64,000 nucleotides of DNA from Cyathus striatus (Eukaryota > Basidiomycota > Agaricomycetes > Agaricales > Nidulariaceae), in the NCBI GenBank assembly GCA_025738555.1, contig JAOVFP010000006.1, positions 4,092,001 to 4,156,000 of the forward strand. The letters are read 5' to 3'. Both the position numbers and the translations under genes were made by a program. Position 1 is the stretch's first letter, and every line of letters begins with the position of its first letter. Positions 1 through 16,721 of this stretch are shown in pieces. The notes below the pieces were generated by a model. The model was not told where the DNA came from. It was given only the letters and a program-made list of their open reading frames with translations, and did not search any database.

Positions 1-955
1 AGCAACTGGTCCGCCGTGATGCGTGACAAACTATCAAATTAGCGACGCAACGGGGTCAGCGTGACGCGTGGCCGTTGCCTTCATACAGAACGATACAGTA
101 CAGTAGCCAGGGGCCAAGGTCGGTAGTTGCCGGGGGAGCGTCCCGGTATTCGCTCGCATCCTGCTCAGTGCCGCAGTGGTTTGCTTTGTTTGCTCACCCC
201 TTCAACGTCGTTCCAACACCGTTTTGATAACTCTCTTTTTGAGACCTTTACGCTGTCACTTTCCGCAAAAATTCTTGAAAAATTCCTTCAGACCTCAATT
301 ATCTTCCAACGTCGACCGTATACCGCCCGTAATGTCTGTACGCTGGCTCACAATGGGTCTTTCGTAAGACCTATTATTGGTCCTCCTTATATTCTACCAT
401 ACCTATAAATATAAAATTCTAATTGCAAGAAGGGTTCGGCCGGTTAATTATATGTGGTCTGTTAGCGGGAAGTACATAGTCAGCCTTCAGGGCAAGTAAG
501 GCCATTTTCGCTTAAGAAGCCGAGAATGTTGTGCATACATATGCACAACATATGCATACGACTCCGCTCAAGTTCCGGTTCCACCACACATGTAAGTTAC
601 CACGCAACAGAATCCGAGCGACTATCATCTATAGAAGGCAAATGGCCTCAAATGGCTCCGTTAAACCCTACTATACGGGTACATAGCGGGAATATAAAAA
701 TCTATTTGTGAAGACGGCGAGTTGATGGCAAGGCAACGCGAATTTAGGAGGGGCAACAACATCATTTCCAGACTCTTCAAGATATTGAAGTTTATTGCCG
801 CCCGGCGCCCTGGGTAGCCAGGGCTCGCTGGGAATCGAGATGGACTTCTGAGTATATAAGACTTTCGGGTAATAAGTTTTTAATTCTGACACCCTCCTTA
901 CGGTCGTTTCAACCTTTGCCGTGATATGACTATGATTCGGATCCCGATGCTGTCC
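1..955. other. left-edge non-coding stretch
   Basis: No gene is recognised here. Open frames are short, overlap on both strands and show no family motif. An imperfect palindrome built on TTGTGCATA/TATGCACAA lies near 529-551. The right end presumably holds the upstream region of the DUF6534 gene that starts at 956. Confidence 0.4.
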
Positions 956-2856
956 ATGCATTCGTCTCAAATCCCAGTCCGTCAACCAAGGTTCGAAAAA
1001 ACATTCTCCGGTGTGTATGGAATCCAGCTGATAGCGTCAATGTTAAACGCAACGTATGTTTCTCCTTCGGTTCAAGGGTTGTTGGTTGATCTCAATTTTA
1101 AAGTATTTATGGAGTTGCGATGGTATTGACTACCTTGACTTGAGGATTATGCAAGTTACACTAAACTACTTATCAACAGACGATGGCATTGAGATATTAT
1201 AAATGCCATTCGAAGGGCGATACAATTTTAGTGAAAGGGGTTGTGGCACTACTTCTGTATGTGCTTTGCTTAACTCGCTGTTTTTACCATCTTTTATTAT
1301 ATAAAAGGATATCAGGCTCTTTTGAAGTTGTATGTACATCTTACCAGATGTACGACTACTTCGTCCTGATGTTTGGTCGAAAAGAACTATTCGGTGTAAT
1401 TTCAGGGTATGAGTTTATTCCGTTAACTCAATTATGAGTGCTAACAAGTCTACAATTCATTTATAACAGAGTGGCCATGGTGAGTAAAATATCTTAATCG
1501 TCGATTATATGTAAATCAACAATATGAAGGGGAAATACCTGGGCATTGTAAGTAAAACATTTTTGAACTCTTCGTGGTTGTATTTTCATGACATCCCAAC
1601 TCCAGTATTTTACCGCATTCGTAGCCCAGCTGTGAGTAGGTTCAGAAGTAGGTCTGGCCACCGCAACCATACTCAACTTTCTGTTCTGGATAAAGATTCT
1701 ATGCAAGTCGTATCTGGACTGGTACGTCGTCTAGAGTACTTAGTTAATTTATTCACTTAGATAAATCCTAATATATGTTAGTTACCGGTCATATGTCGAG
1801 GAAATTTAGGTATCTTACATATCCCGTGGTGGCGCTCTCTGTTTTACAAATAGGTGAGTCGTCGGGTGTGGTCCTAATATGATGCTAAAGAATACTTAAT
1901 TAACCATAAAAAGCGTCGGGTATCGGTGGGTTGGATTACATTACTGCTTCTAGACAATATTGGACTAACTGCATTTCCGTTACGTAGCTCAAGTACTTCT
2001 TCTGTATGTAGAAGTTTGGGCAGGCTGCGCTCTAATGATCATTGCCTTGATATAGGTCACAATCAGAAATATTTTCTGGCATATGCGACAAAAATTCTAA
2101 TGCAATCTTTGTGCGTCTTTGCCAAGGACCTCGACGTTATTCATACCAGCTGATAGCTGCCCCAAAACAGAAAGTAATGATTGTTCAAGGTGTTTCTACC
2201 GCTGCTTGCGACATGGCTATTACAGCCTCGTTTTCATTTATATTTCGTAGCAGCAGTTCAGGGATCAATTCGTACGTACGCTTGAGTCATTCTACTCACG
2301 TATGTTGACTTCCAATTTAGCCTTGTTCATTCTCTCTTGCGCAAGTTTATTGTATATGCTATCAATCGAGCTACAGCAACGAGGTATGTCTCTTGATGAC
2401 CTTCTTGTCAATACTTTATTGTTTTAAATTCAGTGTCTGTGCACTTCTTTCGGTATTTATGGTATGTATAACTTCCACGTCATAAGATACTTCAAATCTG
2501 ACTGGAGCTACTTAGTACAATTATGCCTCGGGAACATTCATTTAGTATGCAAAATTTCTATTCATAACACAATTTCTTTTCACTAATTGCTGTAATTCAA
2601 AGCATGATACCATTACTTCTTAATACTCACTGTGAGATCTCTTGAAGTAAACCTATGAACGAGGCATTCTAACGTAAAACCGAAGTATATATCATATCGG
2701 TCATTAGCGTGTACGTGGTGCTGCATTTACACCTTTTCTTCTATTTGACCTTTGCACTTATTTAGACTCACAGCAAGAGGAACTCTACGAGACATAGATC
2801 ATTCATTTCAGTTAACAGATATAGTTGTACTGTCAACTGGAGATAACAGTACATGA
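956..2856 (+). CDS. DUF6534-family multipass membrane protein, copy A
   Basis: Intron-rich gene for a fungal integral membrane protein of the DUF6534 type; function unknown in the family. Exon 1 (956 to about 1053) encodes an N-terminus ending in LIASMLNAT before a GTATGT donor. Later exons, in order, encode YYKCHSKGDTILVKG (about 1190-1240), FEVVCTSYQMYDYFVLMFGR (about 1321-1380), QLQYFTAFVAQL, FYASRIW, YLTYPVVALSVLQIG (about 1810), CDMAITASFSFIF (about 2208), LLRKFIVYAINRATATR (about 2330) and LTARGTLRDIDHSFQLTD before a stop at 2854-2856. The block order matches the copies at 4.6-9.4, 33.3-35.2 and 39.5-41.5 kb. I found no stop inside the exons I aligned, but splice sites were placed by eye, so intactness is unproven. 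Family assignment rests on the YAINR, FYxxRIW and LxARGxLR blocks. Confidence 0.62.
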
Positions 2857-3616
2857 GCTGTAAGTTTGATGGAATGTAGCTGCGTGCTCAAAGGTTCATT
2901 CTTTGTGTACAGGATATTGATGACGTCCGAGTAAATCCATAAGTAGCAGAACTAGTCATATAATAAGTACTAATTCAGCATGATCATTAAGTTAAAACTA
3001 AGAAAATTACGTTGCAAAGGATATGTCAAGTATCCCTAAATTTACTGGATTGCATCAAACTTCAGTGACACCAGCGGTAGAAATTATGAAGTTTGATGAG
3101 TCTTTCACAACAGGATCATTCCTAAATCTACTAAGTTTATTTTCTACCGTATCTGCACTGCAATGTATGGATTTATCCCAATGTCACCGTGCATGTTCTG
3201 TATATAGGAGTTAAGCCTTCAAGTAAAGAGAAACATTTCCCCGTCCTTACATCCAGCGGTGTACTAGTCTTGTCAGTTGCAGAACTCTTAGGACGCTCCA
3301 GTCGGCGGTAGCATGTGACTGGATCGATTGACTAGCTTGGTTTACTTACGCTGTGAGAACTCAACTTGTTAGTACTCTATATCAGTATCTCTTGTCCTAT
3401 ACATCTGTATTCACATCAAGACTACATATACAATGGTATGTTTCAATTCTATCAACGTGTACTTACTTTTCGTGTAGTCGCCAGCAGGCTAAAACAGTCT
3501 AAGCGGGACTCCATTCAAATCCGAGTCGTTCCAAAAGGGGGTGTCGACGTCGGTGATGAGTCCGGATCAGATTCGAGAACTAATGTTGCGGGCGTTGTTT
3601 ATCCGCGTAGAGGAGG
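2857..3616 (+). other. intergenic, nothing recognised
   Basis: AT-rich sequence downstream of DUF6534 copy A. Short open frames (for example 3023-3214) show no family motif. No RNA gene or repeat was found before the MITE boundary at 3617. Confidence 0.4.
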
Positions 3617-3618
3617 TA

Positions 3619-4239
3619 TGGTGCAGGGCGCTTAGTCACCACCACTTTTGTACAGCGGCGGAATTGGAAGCTGAAAAAAAAAAATTTTTAGAGCACATTT
3701 TCAGCCAATCTCCAGCCTTAAAAAGTAGTTTCTACAGTTATATTCTGGTCATTTAGAACAAAGAAACTGCAATAAAAACATTTCATAGGTGTTGAGTGGA
3801 TAAAATGTTGTTACATATCATTGGTCACATGACATAATAATGCAATCTGTGCTTTAAGTAAATGAAAGTTTACTTATTCTTCACTCTGCCATGCTTATTT
3901 TCTTGAAGTCAAGTCAAATTTGAGTCAAATCGTCAAGAACATATGCATGCCACCCACTTCCCACACATATCCAATGACTTTATATGGCAAATATTGATGA
4001 TCAAACTTACCAAATTTAGTAATACGTTACCATATATGGTAGTGATTATATAAGGCGGCGGAATTTCAGTTCGGCAAAAAATATAACTCAGTCAGTTTTG
4101 AGAAATTTGAAATTCTGTCTAGCCATTTTGTTCCTCTACTCAAAAGAAGCATTTTGGCTAGAGGAATAAGAAAAAAAAGTGTTTCCCACGGCTCTATGAA
4201 AGTTGTACAAAAGTAGTGGTGACTAAGTGCCCTGCACCA
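3619..4239. mobile_element. MITE with 36-bp inverted ends and TA target duplication
   Basis: The inverted arms at 3619-3654 and 4204-4239 begin TGGTGCAGGGC on the left and end GCCCTGCACCA on the right; over about 36 bp they differ at only a couple of positions. TA flanks both ends (3617-3618 and 4240-4241), the target preference of Tc1/mariner-type elements. The 621-bp element has no transposase-like frame, so it looks non-autonomous. Confidence 0.65.
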
Positions 4240-5139
4240 TAGATCCAGATTGGCAGCCTCCCGTTTGGCCTCACCGCCAGTGAGTAGTGGCATGGGGGTT
4301 GAAAATCGATATCGAGATAGATTGATCAATGCCCAAAAAAAATGAAAGGCTGACGTGTCATGGCAGTGTCACTGGCTCAAACGTTGGTTAACAAGATCAA
4401 AGTATCTTTCGTTGCTCATAGTAAGAATCATATAGCACAGTGTAATAATAATATAGGAACATATGAAGATAAATAAAAATATCTTAAGTAGAGAGAAAAG
4501 GTGGGAATAAAGTGCGGAAGTGATCGATGGGTGCTGACAGTGAGACTGGATGAGTAGTGGTATGGGGCCAGGCTTACACCTGTATGAGTTGATTAAGTCA
4601 TCTAGGATGATATAATCTTAATTCAACTACTGACACTTGGTGTATCATGATTTCCAGTTGTTAGCGCAACTATATCTGTTAACTGGAATGAATGATCTAC
4701 TCGTCGTAAAGTTCCCCTAGTTGTGAGTCTGTGAATTTGAAGGTTAATAAGAAGTAGAGATAGAAAATTGCTATAACATACATACTAATAACAGAAATGA
4801 TATGGACTTCAGTCATATGTCAGAATGTCTCTATCTGGAATTATTTATTTTAACATCTCTCATGGTGAATATTAGCATGGAAAGGTATCATGCTTGAATT
4901 GTACATCTGTTACCCAAATAAAAGACGATAGCTTTAAATTAATGCTCACTAATAGTATGTTCCCGAGAGATAATAAAACTAGAACATGTCTCATTCCCAA
5001 GATTTCATTGAGGTAATAATCAACATACCGAAAACAAGCTAAGAAGTGTACTAACACTAATTTATTTCGTATGAGAGAAACTCTGCAAGGACAACATTAA
5101 GCAATATACCTTGTTGCTGCAGCTCGGGCTGCATACTTT

Positions 5140-5690
5140 TTGAGTTCTTGTCGAGTTTTTTGAGTTATAGTCGAGTCTCACTTAAGTTATAGTCGAGTTC
5201 CACTATTGAGCTCGCTTAACTTTTTCGAGTCAAAGTTAAGTTACCTCGAGTGGCCATTTTCTTATTTCGAGTGGACTCGAGTTCCCCAGTTTTTTTTTTT
5301 TGTGAAAGTTGAGTTCCCTCAAGTGGACTTAAGTTCCTTGCTTTTTTTTTTCAGTGAAAGTTGAGTTCTCTCGAGTAAACTTAAGTTCCTCGCTTATTTT
5401 TTTTTGAGTGAAGGTTGAGTTCCCTCAAATCAAGTTAAGTTACTACCTTATATTTTTCCAGTGAAAGTCGAGTTCTTAAGTAATTTATGGGAGCCATACA
5501 TCACGGTTTACAGTAAACTACCATGGATAATATATACATTTTACGGTATTGCCTGTCAAGTTAAAGTTAAGTTCTTCACTAAGTTTTTTTTGGTAAAAGT
5601 TGAGTTCTCTCAAATTATATCAAGTTCCTATCAGGTGTAAGTCGAGTTCCGAATATTCAAGTTTAAAAAGTTCAAGTGTACAGTAAGTAT
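5140..5690. repeat. left GAGTT/AAGTT subterminal array
   Basis: Dozens of irregularly spaced copies of (T/C)(C/G/A)AGTT, often as GTTGAGTTCC or GTTAAGTTCC separated by T-rich runs. The same motif in the same orientation fills 6240-6545 and 7250-7325 near the other end of the insertion. Arrays like this in elements are often transposase binding sites; that role is inferred. Confidence 0.75.
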
Positions 5691-5739
5691 ACATTAATTA
5701 CTACTATGGGAAAGCGAAAAGAGGTTGGAATAATCAGCG

Positions 5740-6185
5740 AAAGCGTGGGAAAATGTTGAGCGGGGATGCGGACAGCAGTGAACAGTAGAAGCGGATGCGT
5801 GGGAAATAGAAGTGAACAGCAGTGAGCATCAGAAGTGAAAGGCGGAGGCATGGGAAACTATGAGCAGGAGGGTGGGAATGATGAAATGCGCGGGAAATTG
5901 CGAGCGGATTAGAGGAGAAGCGAAAGCGTGGGAAATCATGAGTGGGAGGGCGGGATAGCATAAGCAGAGATCAGAATGGTAGTGGAAGTGTGGGAATTTA
6001 TGAGCGGAGGTGCGGGCAACAATGAGCAGAGTGTGGGAAACATTGAGTGCGAAAGTATGTAGGCGTGATATGTTAAGCGGAAGTGTGGGAAATTATGAGC
6101 GGAGGTGCGGGCAACAATGAGAATGTGCAATTAATAAGAATTGAATAAAAATTGAATTATAGGCATGGGAAACAGCGAGCGGGGG
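5740..6185. repeat. degenerate minisatellite, GCGTGGGAAA / TGAGCGGAG type
   Basis: Purine-rich degenerate tandem array of roughly 20-30 nt units containing GTGGGAAA and ATGAGCGG. It lies inside the insertion in DUF6534 copy B. Open frames across it on minus are low-complexity products of the repeat and not genes. Confidence 0.65.
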
Positions 6186-9100
6186 GGCGAGAAACAACAC
6201 AAACTACTGTATAATTATTGTAAGGCTCATACAATACAGGTATACAACTTGCTTATTTTTTGAGTAAAAGTTAAGTTCCCTTGAGTAAAGTTGAGTTTCT
6301 CACTTATTTTTTTGAGTGAAAGTTAAGTTCCATTGAGTCGAGTTGAGTTCCTTGCTTATTTTTTTTTGAGTAAAAGTTAAGTTCCATCAAGTTCCTTGCT
6401 TAAGCTAAATTCGAGTGTCAGTCGAGTTACCATTGAGTTACCTTTGAGTGGTAAATGACAACTCAACTCCACTCAAATTTGAGTTGAGTTCCATTCAAGT
6501 TCCAGTTGAGTTCCAGTTAAGTTCCTACTTTAAGTTCCTCAAATTCCATTACTAAAAACCCATACTTTATTATTGTGCTCATTGTTGTCGTGATGCCTTA
6601 GCTCGTTGTTTCACATGCCCACCCCTGCCACCAGGGATGTGTAAAAATAGCACCATCACATCAGTCATCAAATCCCCAATAACTCTGCTTGCTTCTGATG
6701 CATTGACGGTGATTGTGTCGTGCTTCTTCCATCATCATGCTCAGCAGTGAGCACATATTTTGTGCATTCTTCTCTCACTTTTTGGATTCCTCCTGTAATT
6801 TTTTTTTTACAATATGAAGCTAGTTATTTTATATGTAATATAACATCTTAGTTGCATAAACATCATGTACTGTGCTTACATAAAATATAGCATTAATAAT
6901 AATAAATTGAGCTTATCATACTATTTCATAGGTAATTTAGCTGTACAGTTGAAGCATTTAATATACATTCATGTTCACAAAAATATTGAGAGGAATTTCC
7001 AAAAAAACTCGGCCAGAAATGAAAATAATGGGTGCTCATTGTTTATGACAATGATGAGACTTATGAATGCAATCAAACGTGCTGTGGAAAACAATGTGTG
7101 GCACTCATTGATCAATTTGATGGAGATTCAGGAGTGTGGGAAATAATGAGTGCCGAGGCACAATAGTAAGTGAGCATTAATCTAGTAATCCATAGCAGCA
7201 TCAGAATGTCTGTGATATACCATACAAATTCAGATAATTTACATTTTTCGAGTTACAGGTGAGTTCCTAAGTTGAGTTCCAGTTGAGTTCCAGTCAAGTT
7301 CCATTTGAGTTACTGGTAACTCGAAAAGTTGATGGCCCGCTGCAGCTCAATTTATGGCATAGACTATGAATTTTTGTAAAAGAGAATGGACAGTGCTACA
7401 TTGAAAGTTAGAATAAGTGCATTAAATGAATATATGATACACACGAGTTGATTCCTGACTGGTTGGAATGAAATATAAATGAAAAAGAGGCTGTAATGGC
7501 TATGTCACAAATGGTAGTGGAACCACCTTGAACTACTGCTAATTTCTAATTAGATGCCATCAGTAAGTATGAATATAATCAATTTCTGAAATCTTAAATC
7601 TGACACACAGATATAACATTATACTTCCAGAATACTTCAGCAGATGTGCCAGCCTGCTTTCTATATCAAGGCTATAATTATCATCAATAAATTTATGCAA
7701 AATTCTAACACATACATAACAATTACTTGTGCTACGGAAGATAGTTAGTAAAGTATCCTGTATAGGTGATAATTTAATGTTACAGACCTATCCCTGATGC
7801 TATTATGAAAGTTTGAATATTTGTTGTCATAATTTTGGGGCTCATTAGACTACCCACCTACTTGCATTAATGAGAGTGCCACTACAGGATATGTAAGATG
7901 ACGAAATTTCCTCGACAAGTAACCAGTTACTGGCATCTCAAAATGTGTTACTAAGTATAAATGAACTGTTAAAAATGACCTACAGACCCAAATGCGAGTT
8001 GCATAGAATCTATACATCAGGAAACAAGTTAGTGCAGTGTTAGTGCACAACTTTCCATTCAGCCTACTCACAGCTGTGCCCCAGACGCAGTAAGATGCTG
8101 AAGTTAGGCAATAATAAGACAATAACAATGAATGAGTCAATGATGATTAACTTACAATGCTGAGGTGCTTTGCCTGTATCAGAATGATTCACATGTAATT
8201 GATAATCAACCATAAACATAAATTACATACCAGGATAATTCTATTCCAATGTGAGTTATTGTCATTCATTGTTTTTAGAATCAACAGATTAAGTACTTGC
8301 CTTGTAGCAGCACTGAGCAATTCTTTATGACCAAACTTAAGAATGAAATAGTCATACATTTGATAGCAGGTGAAAGCAGTTTGAAGAGTGGCTAATGTTC
8401 TTTTGTATTTAGTGAAGCAACAATAGAAATGTCAACAAGTTAACTTGGAGTGATACAGCACATACATGAGTATGATGACCATTCCCTTGACTGGAATTGT
8501 ATCCCCCGTTGAGTGATAGTTGAAGTATTTCATTGCTATTGTCTGTTAATCAATTTAGTACAACTTGTGTGTGAAATTCTTAAGTAGAACTTTCTGCCAG
8601 TACCATTGCAGCTCTGTACATGCTTAGAAACATCAACATATTGCTCTTGAGTAGAAGCAGAAACATTGTAGAGCAGGCAAAATGCCTGCGATGCGAAACA
8701 TGATATCTTGCACATCTGAAGACATTCCAAGTCAGATTACATAATCACGCATCACGCATCATTGATGCATCCATACACATTCCGCTCGCATTCTCTCCCT
8801 AATCTCTCCTTCCTGCTCGCTCTCTTCATACTATCCTCAAATTATACATCTTCGTACACTGTTCCGATCATACCTATCCCCTGCGACACTCCGATTTATC
8901 AAAATAGCTCTGACATCGGCACCGACACCAGACCCTGATGTTTGGAAAACTTGTCTCCTCGCAAACTCTTCAATTCACTGGACTTTCATACTCGAGTTTT
9001 CTATTCTTCAGGATTGTTTCAAGCTATGTTCTTTATAATAATTAACATTCCTTCTTCCGATGTACACAGCCTTACTTATTTTAGATTAATTGGTTTTTCT

Positions 9101-9364
9101 AGTATATAATTCCTGTAGTTATTCTACAGAACATCTAATCAATTTTCCTTCACCTTAGAACACCCCAGATCGGACAGATGTCTCGATTGACTCATTTATT
9201 ATTCTTTGTCTAGGTACACTCAACTGACTCATCACCTCTTCAACGTACGTTGCATTTAGCATTGAAGCTATGAGTTGGGTTCCATACATATTAGAGAATG
9301 TTGTTTCTAACATTGTATGTGGGAGCTGCTTTTGTTGCCTGAATGTTATCAAAACCTGGCTCAT

Positions 9365-10849
9365 AATGCTATGAAGTTATTGAAGTTAGTTGGGGTTCAA
9401 CTATGTCACATGGAGCCTTACTTATATCTTCGCAGAGTAAGGTTTTGAAGGTTAATTGAGTTCAATTAAGTTTTCCATGGCCACTGACAGTAAGTACTTG
9501 GTAAGTACCATTGTTTTGAATTCACCTAGTTACTGGATGACTTCCCGCAGCATTTAGAAACCTAGATTAAATTTCTAAACAACGTAAGCGAGATTGGCCA
9601 TGATGCCATTGTCCAAATCGGCTCACTTTGACAGCTGATCTCAAAACTGACCCCTTTCTAGATAATAATCTGGAAGAGGCCCCCCCCCCTCTTCTAGTTC
9701 TAAATGCGCTCCTGTAAACACATTTTCAATCTCCGATGTCAAAATCCCTGCAGGGACGTATCATCTCAAGATTCGTACTACCAATACAGTGCTCTCCCTC
9801 CCCTTGTATGACATAGTCGCAGTATAATTGGCAATGTAGTAGGCTCTATGTCATGTTATTTTGTATACTTATTCATCAGTGATTCTTTGTGAAAAAAATA
9901 TATCATTACATACTTATTTTTGAGAAATTTGGTCCACAGTGCCATTGAAGTTCTTCACTATGGAAGGGAACAGCACTTATATCAAAGAAAAGGCTACATC
10001 AGACTAGCATGCACATATGTACTGTTTATGTTACAGAGTTTCTGAGAGATTCAGTCATATAAAGAAGGATAAAAAGCAATATCGTTGTGAATAGAGGAAA
10101 AGATAAACATGTGATAAGATTACTAAAGCGCTTATAGGATTTAGAAACGACATTGAAAGTCTAAGGGAAGATGTGCTATGGTTAGAAACGCAGACCTAGA
10201 TTAGCCGAGCGCCACTCGCTTAACGTTTAGAAACCCAGATTAAATTTCTTAACGTCTTAAGCGAGATGAGCCGAAATGCCGTTTTCCGTATCAGTACATA
10301 TTGACAGCTGATCTTGAAACCACCCCCATCCTAGGTGGCGCATCTGGAAGATTCCTCCCCCCCTCTTCTAGTTCTAAACATTTTCTCTAAACATGTTTCC
10401 AAGATCCGTTGTCAATCGATCCAGCGTTCACCCGTCTTCAACCTACCACCCCCGCTGACAACAATTGTGCTTGGGCTGCTTCTAATTCTAAATTATGTAA
10501 AGCCATTTGTTGCACGCATGACAACTAATCTATGTGACCACTGTATTTCACTTCTACAGTATCTTGTGATGAGAATACACTAATTCTTCTAATATCAAAC
10601 ACGAATACCTGATTCTAAGAGCTAAAACATTTACATTGCGCTATACAGTTCTTCCAGAGTATGACATAGTGTATGTATTAATCATTGATTCAGAACATTC
10701 TCGTGATCGCCTTGCTCATGAATTAGTCTCATCAAACGCTATGATTTATCCCGATTATTATGATTAAAGGTGACTACTCTACGATGTCTAGTGCTAGATC
10801 CTAAACCAACGACATATAACTGTAGTCGATAAAAAGAAGATATTAAAAG
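9365..10849. repeat. intergenic region with two direct copies of a 200-bp repeat
   Basis: No gene recognised. Two related segments lie in direct orientation at about 9553-9750 and 10226-10422. Both run TTTAGAAACC(C/T)AGATTAAATTTCT, then GACAGCTGAT, then a C-run followed by CTCTTCTAGTTCTAAA. They look like diverged copies of one dispersed repeat. No inverted ends or ORF were seen in them. Confidence 0.55.
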
Positions 10850-12250
<1,401 letters not shown>

Positions 12251-12266
12251 TTAAAATCTTCTGCCA

Positions 12267-12273
12267 TTTTATA
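12267..12273 (-). promoter_or_regulatory. TATA box of OYE1
   Basis: TATAAAA on minus, about 85 bp upstream of the OYE1 start. All four OYE genes have a TATA-like element 75-110 bp before their start, which supports the start choices. Confidence 0.55.
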
Positions 12274-13413
12274 CCTTTCTAATTCTTCTGCGTAGTCCTC
12301 CAGGCTGATTCATCTCTGGCCCTGAGCATGCTATTTTGCGCATTTCGTAGTCCTTTCTACAGCGGGAGACTAAGGGCTTGATAAGGTATGACCAATAGTT
12401 TGGATGGGAACACGATATCTTCCCGGGCTGGATGCCGGAGGATGGCCGAGAGCTTAGAATGAGGCTTAGAAGATGGAGCTATAATTGTATCTTAGAAGTA
12501 CGTATCGTCGTGTCATGGTAACGCGATCTTGACTTTGACACTCGTGACCTCCTCTGGCGCCAATTCTATTCTTTAATGTTGAGATGTACTCGTAGGTCCT
12601 TTAAAGGCTGGCGCTACATACGTGAGCTCAATGTTGACATCTCATGCAAGGCATAGATCAGCACTACTTAATGTAGAATTATATTAGCTATTCAAATGTC
12701 ACAATGATTATCATTCCATGCCGCCTCCACATATGCTTTTAGATAGTTTACTATACCTTTTATGTATTCTACAGACAATGTGCTCCGCTTTCTATGTATT
12801 TAAGTATTATACTATGTACTATATTTACTTATCCATTTGCCTCTTGCTTCCTCCCTCTGCGTGCTATGAGGCCAAATGTAACGTCGTCGTCGTCGATGCG
12901 TCGTTTATTTCAACACTTAAACTAATTGAGAGGAACGAGACTGTTTCGTTTGAGAACATACAGTGTTAATGCGCTTGCTAGTCACGCGTTCGTATTTTGT
13001 TTTTAATTACAACTTTATGGATAAATATGTTACATTACTACAGACTACACCGAACATGATATCTAGAGATTCATATACAAATTGAACCCTGATTTTGCCA
13101 CTAACTCCTTCTCGTTCTGTAGCATACACTCAACATACCCTCCATCGGCAGTATTACGAGGCCGTACGTCATACTATGAATGTATCCTTATTCTACTTGC
13201 CATCTTGGATGTATGGCTCAGGGCCAAGTCTCATCAAAGTTCATGCATATCATTTAACACCTTGTGTCTCGCTGGTGGTCCTCAACAGTCTCTGCAACAT
13301 CAACACAAGGTTCGCTTCAATTACTATGATTAAAAGTATCTATTCTATAGTATCTAATATATATTCTAAATTATAAGCAGATACTACTATATCACGTACA
13401 AGAAGTTACCAAG
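12274..13413. other. OYE1-OYE2 intergenic region
   Basis: Upstream sequence of OYE1 and the 3' flank of OYE2. ORFs near 12718-12969 and 13082-13376 are T/A-rich and show no family signature. No RNA gene, inverted repeat or relic gene was recognised. Confidence 0.4.
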
Positions 13414-14737
<1,324 letters not shown>

Positions 14738-15412
14738 GGTAGGATATCTGGAGATGGTTGTTAGTGAAGTTTTCGAGAACAGTATGAAGAACGTACTACG
14801 ATCCCCCGCATGCTCTTATATCTCCCCTATCCAAGCTGATTCATCGCAAAGCACGCGATTGTGCATCGGTATGATCGTTTCTCCCGTGGATGAAGAGTTT
14901 GTAGGAGTTGGTAAGGCATGACCAATCTGTGGGAGGGGGCAGCGTGTCTTCTTGGTGAGGATGACTAGCGGATGACAGAGAGGGAGCTAAAATTGTATCG
15001 CATCGGGAGTAAGCGACGATCGGTTCGGTGGTAATAAGCTATAGCCGGTGGGAAATCGCATGTTTTTGGGCGCTAGCGACGTTGGCTTTGATCATTGATG
15101 CTCTGCGACTTTGCTATGTTAACGCTCGTTCAAGTCTCCGTGGACGTCAAGCGGACGTTGTCTCGTACGCACTTTGAAATATGCCTCAACGGAGCATAAC
15201 GCTACAAACCTGAAACTGAACGAGAGAAATTGTTACCTTCCAGGATAATGTACGACCCCAGTATGGCCCCGGTACGTTCGCTAGTCACACCTTCATGTTT
15301 CGATTTCAACTAAAAAGTCATCATATACGTTCTACTACAGACGTGCACTCTAGAGAGCTCAAAAAGCCAGAAATTCTACTACTATGTCCTTCATATCCCT
15401 CGACCATGCTGC
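14738..15412. other. OYE2-OYE3 intergenic region with OYE2 promoter
   Basis: The OYE2 upstream region, with a TATAAG element on minus at 14815-14820 about 80 bp before the ATG, and the 3' flank of OYE3. No other gene or repeat was recognised. Confidence 0.45.

Positions 15413-16721
<1,309 letters not shown>

Larger units (their letters stand above)
5126..7338. mobile_element. 2.2-kb non-autonomous element inserted in the DUF6534 copy B exon
   Basis: The 10-bp sequence GCTGCAGCTC occurs at 5116-5125 and again at 7339-7348. Uninterrupted copies C and D have the corresponding sequence once, so it is a target-site duplication. The element ends are imperfect inverted repeats: left GGGCTGCATACTTTTTGAGT, right (reverse complement) GGGCCATCAACTTTTCGAGT. 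Inside are direct arrays of a GAGTT/AAGTT motif (about 5140-5690, 6240-6545 and 7250-7325) and a GCGTGGGAAA/TGAGCGG-type array (about 5740-6185). No transposase is recognisable. A 10-bp duplication fits Mutator-like elements better than hAT (8 bp), but the class is uncertain. Confidence 0.7.
4623..9364 (-). pseudogene. DUF6534-family gene, copy B, interrupted by a transposon-like insertion
   Basis: Same exon order as copies A, C and D, read on minus. The start at 9364 gives MSQVL followed by NMYGTQLIASMLNATY. A second exon near 8520 reads KYFNYHSTGDTIPVKG. RFYATRIWVC lies near 8005, LTYPVVALSLMQVG near 7870 and CDIAITASFSFIF near 7490. The last exon reads LTTRGTLRRVDHSFQLTD and ends at 4623. 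Two lesions are visible. The exon encoding KFIVYAIN continues with TGA where other copies have an Arg codon (CGA), and the same exon is split by the element at 5126-7338. The gene is therefore almost certainly dead. It was once a multipass membrane protein of unknown function. Confidence 0.62.

Noticed and set aside
6560..6800. Possible transposase remnant inside the 2.2-kb insertion
   Set aside because: A short open minus frame exists there, but no catalytic or dimerisation motif could be identified.
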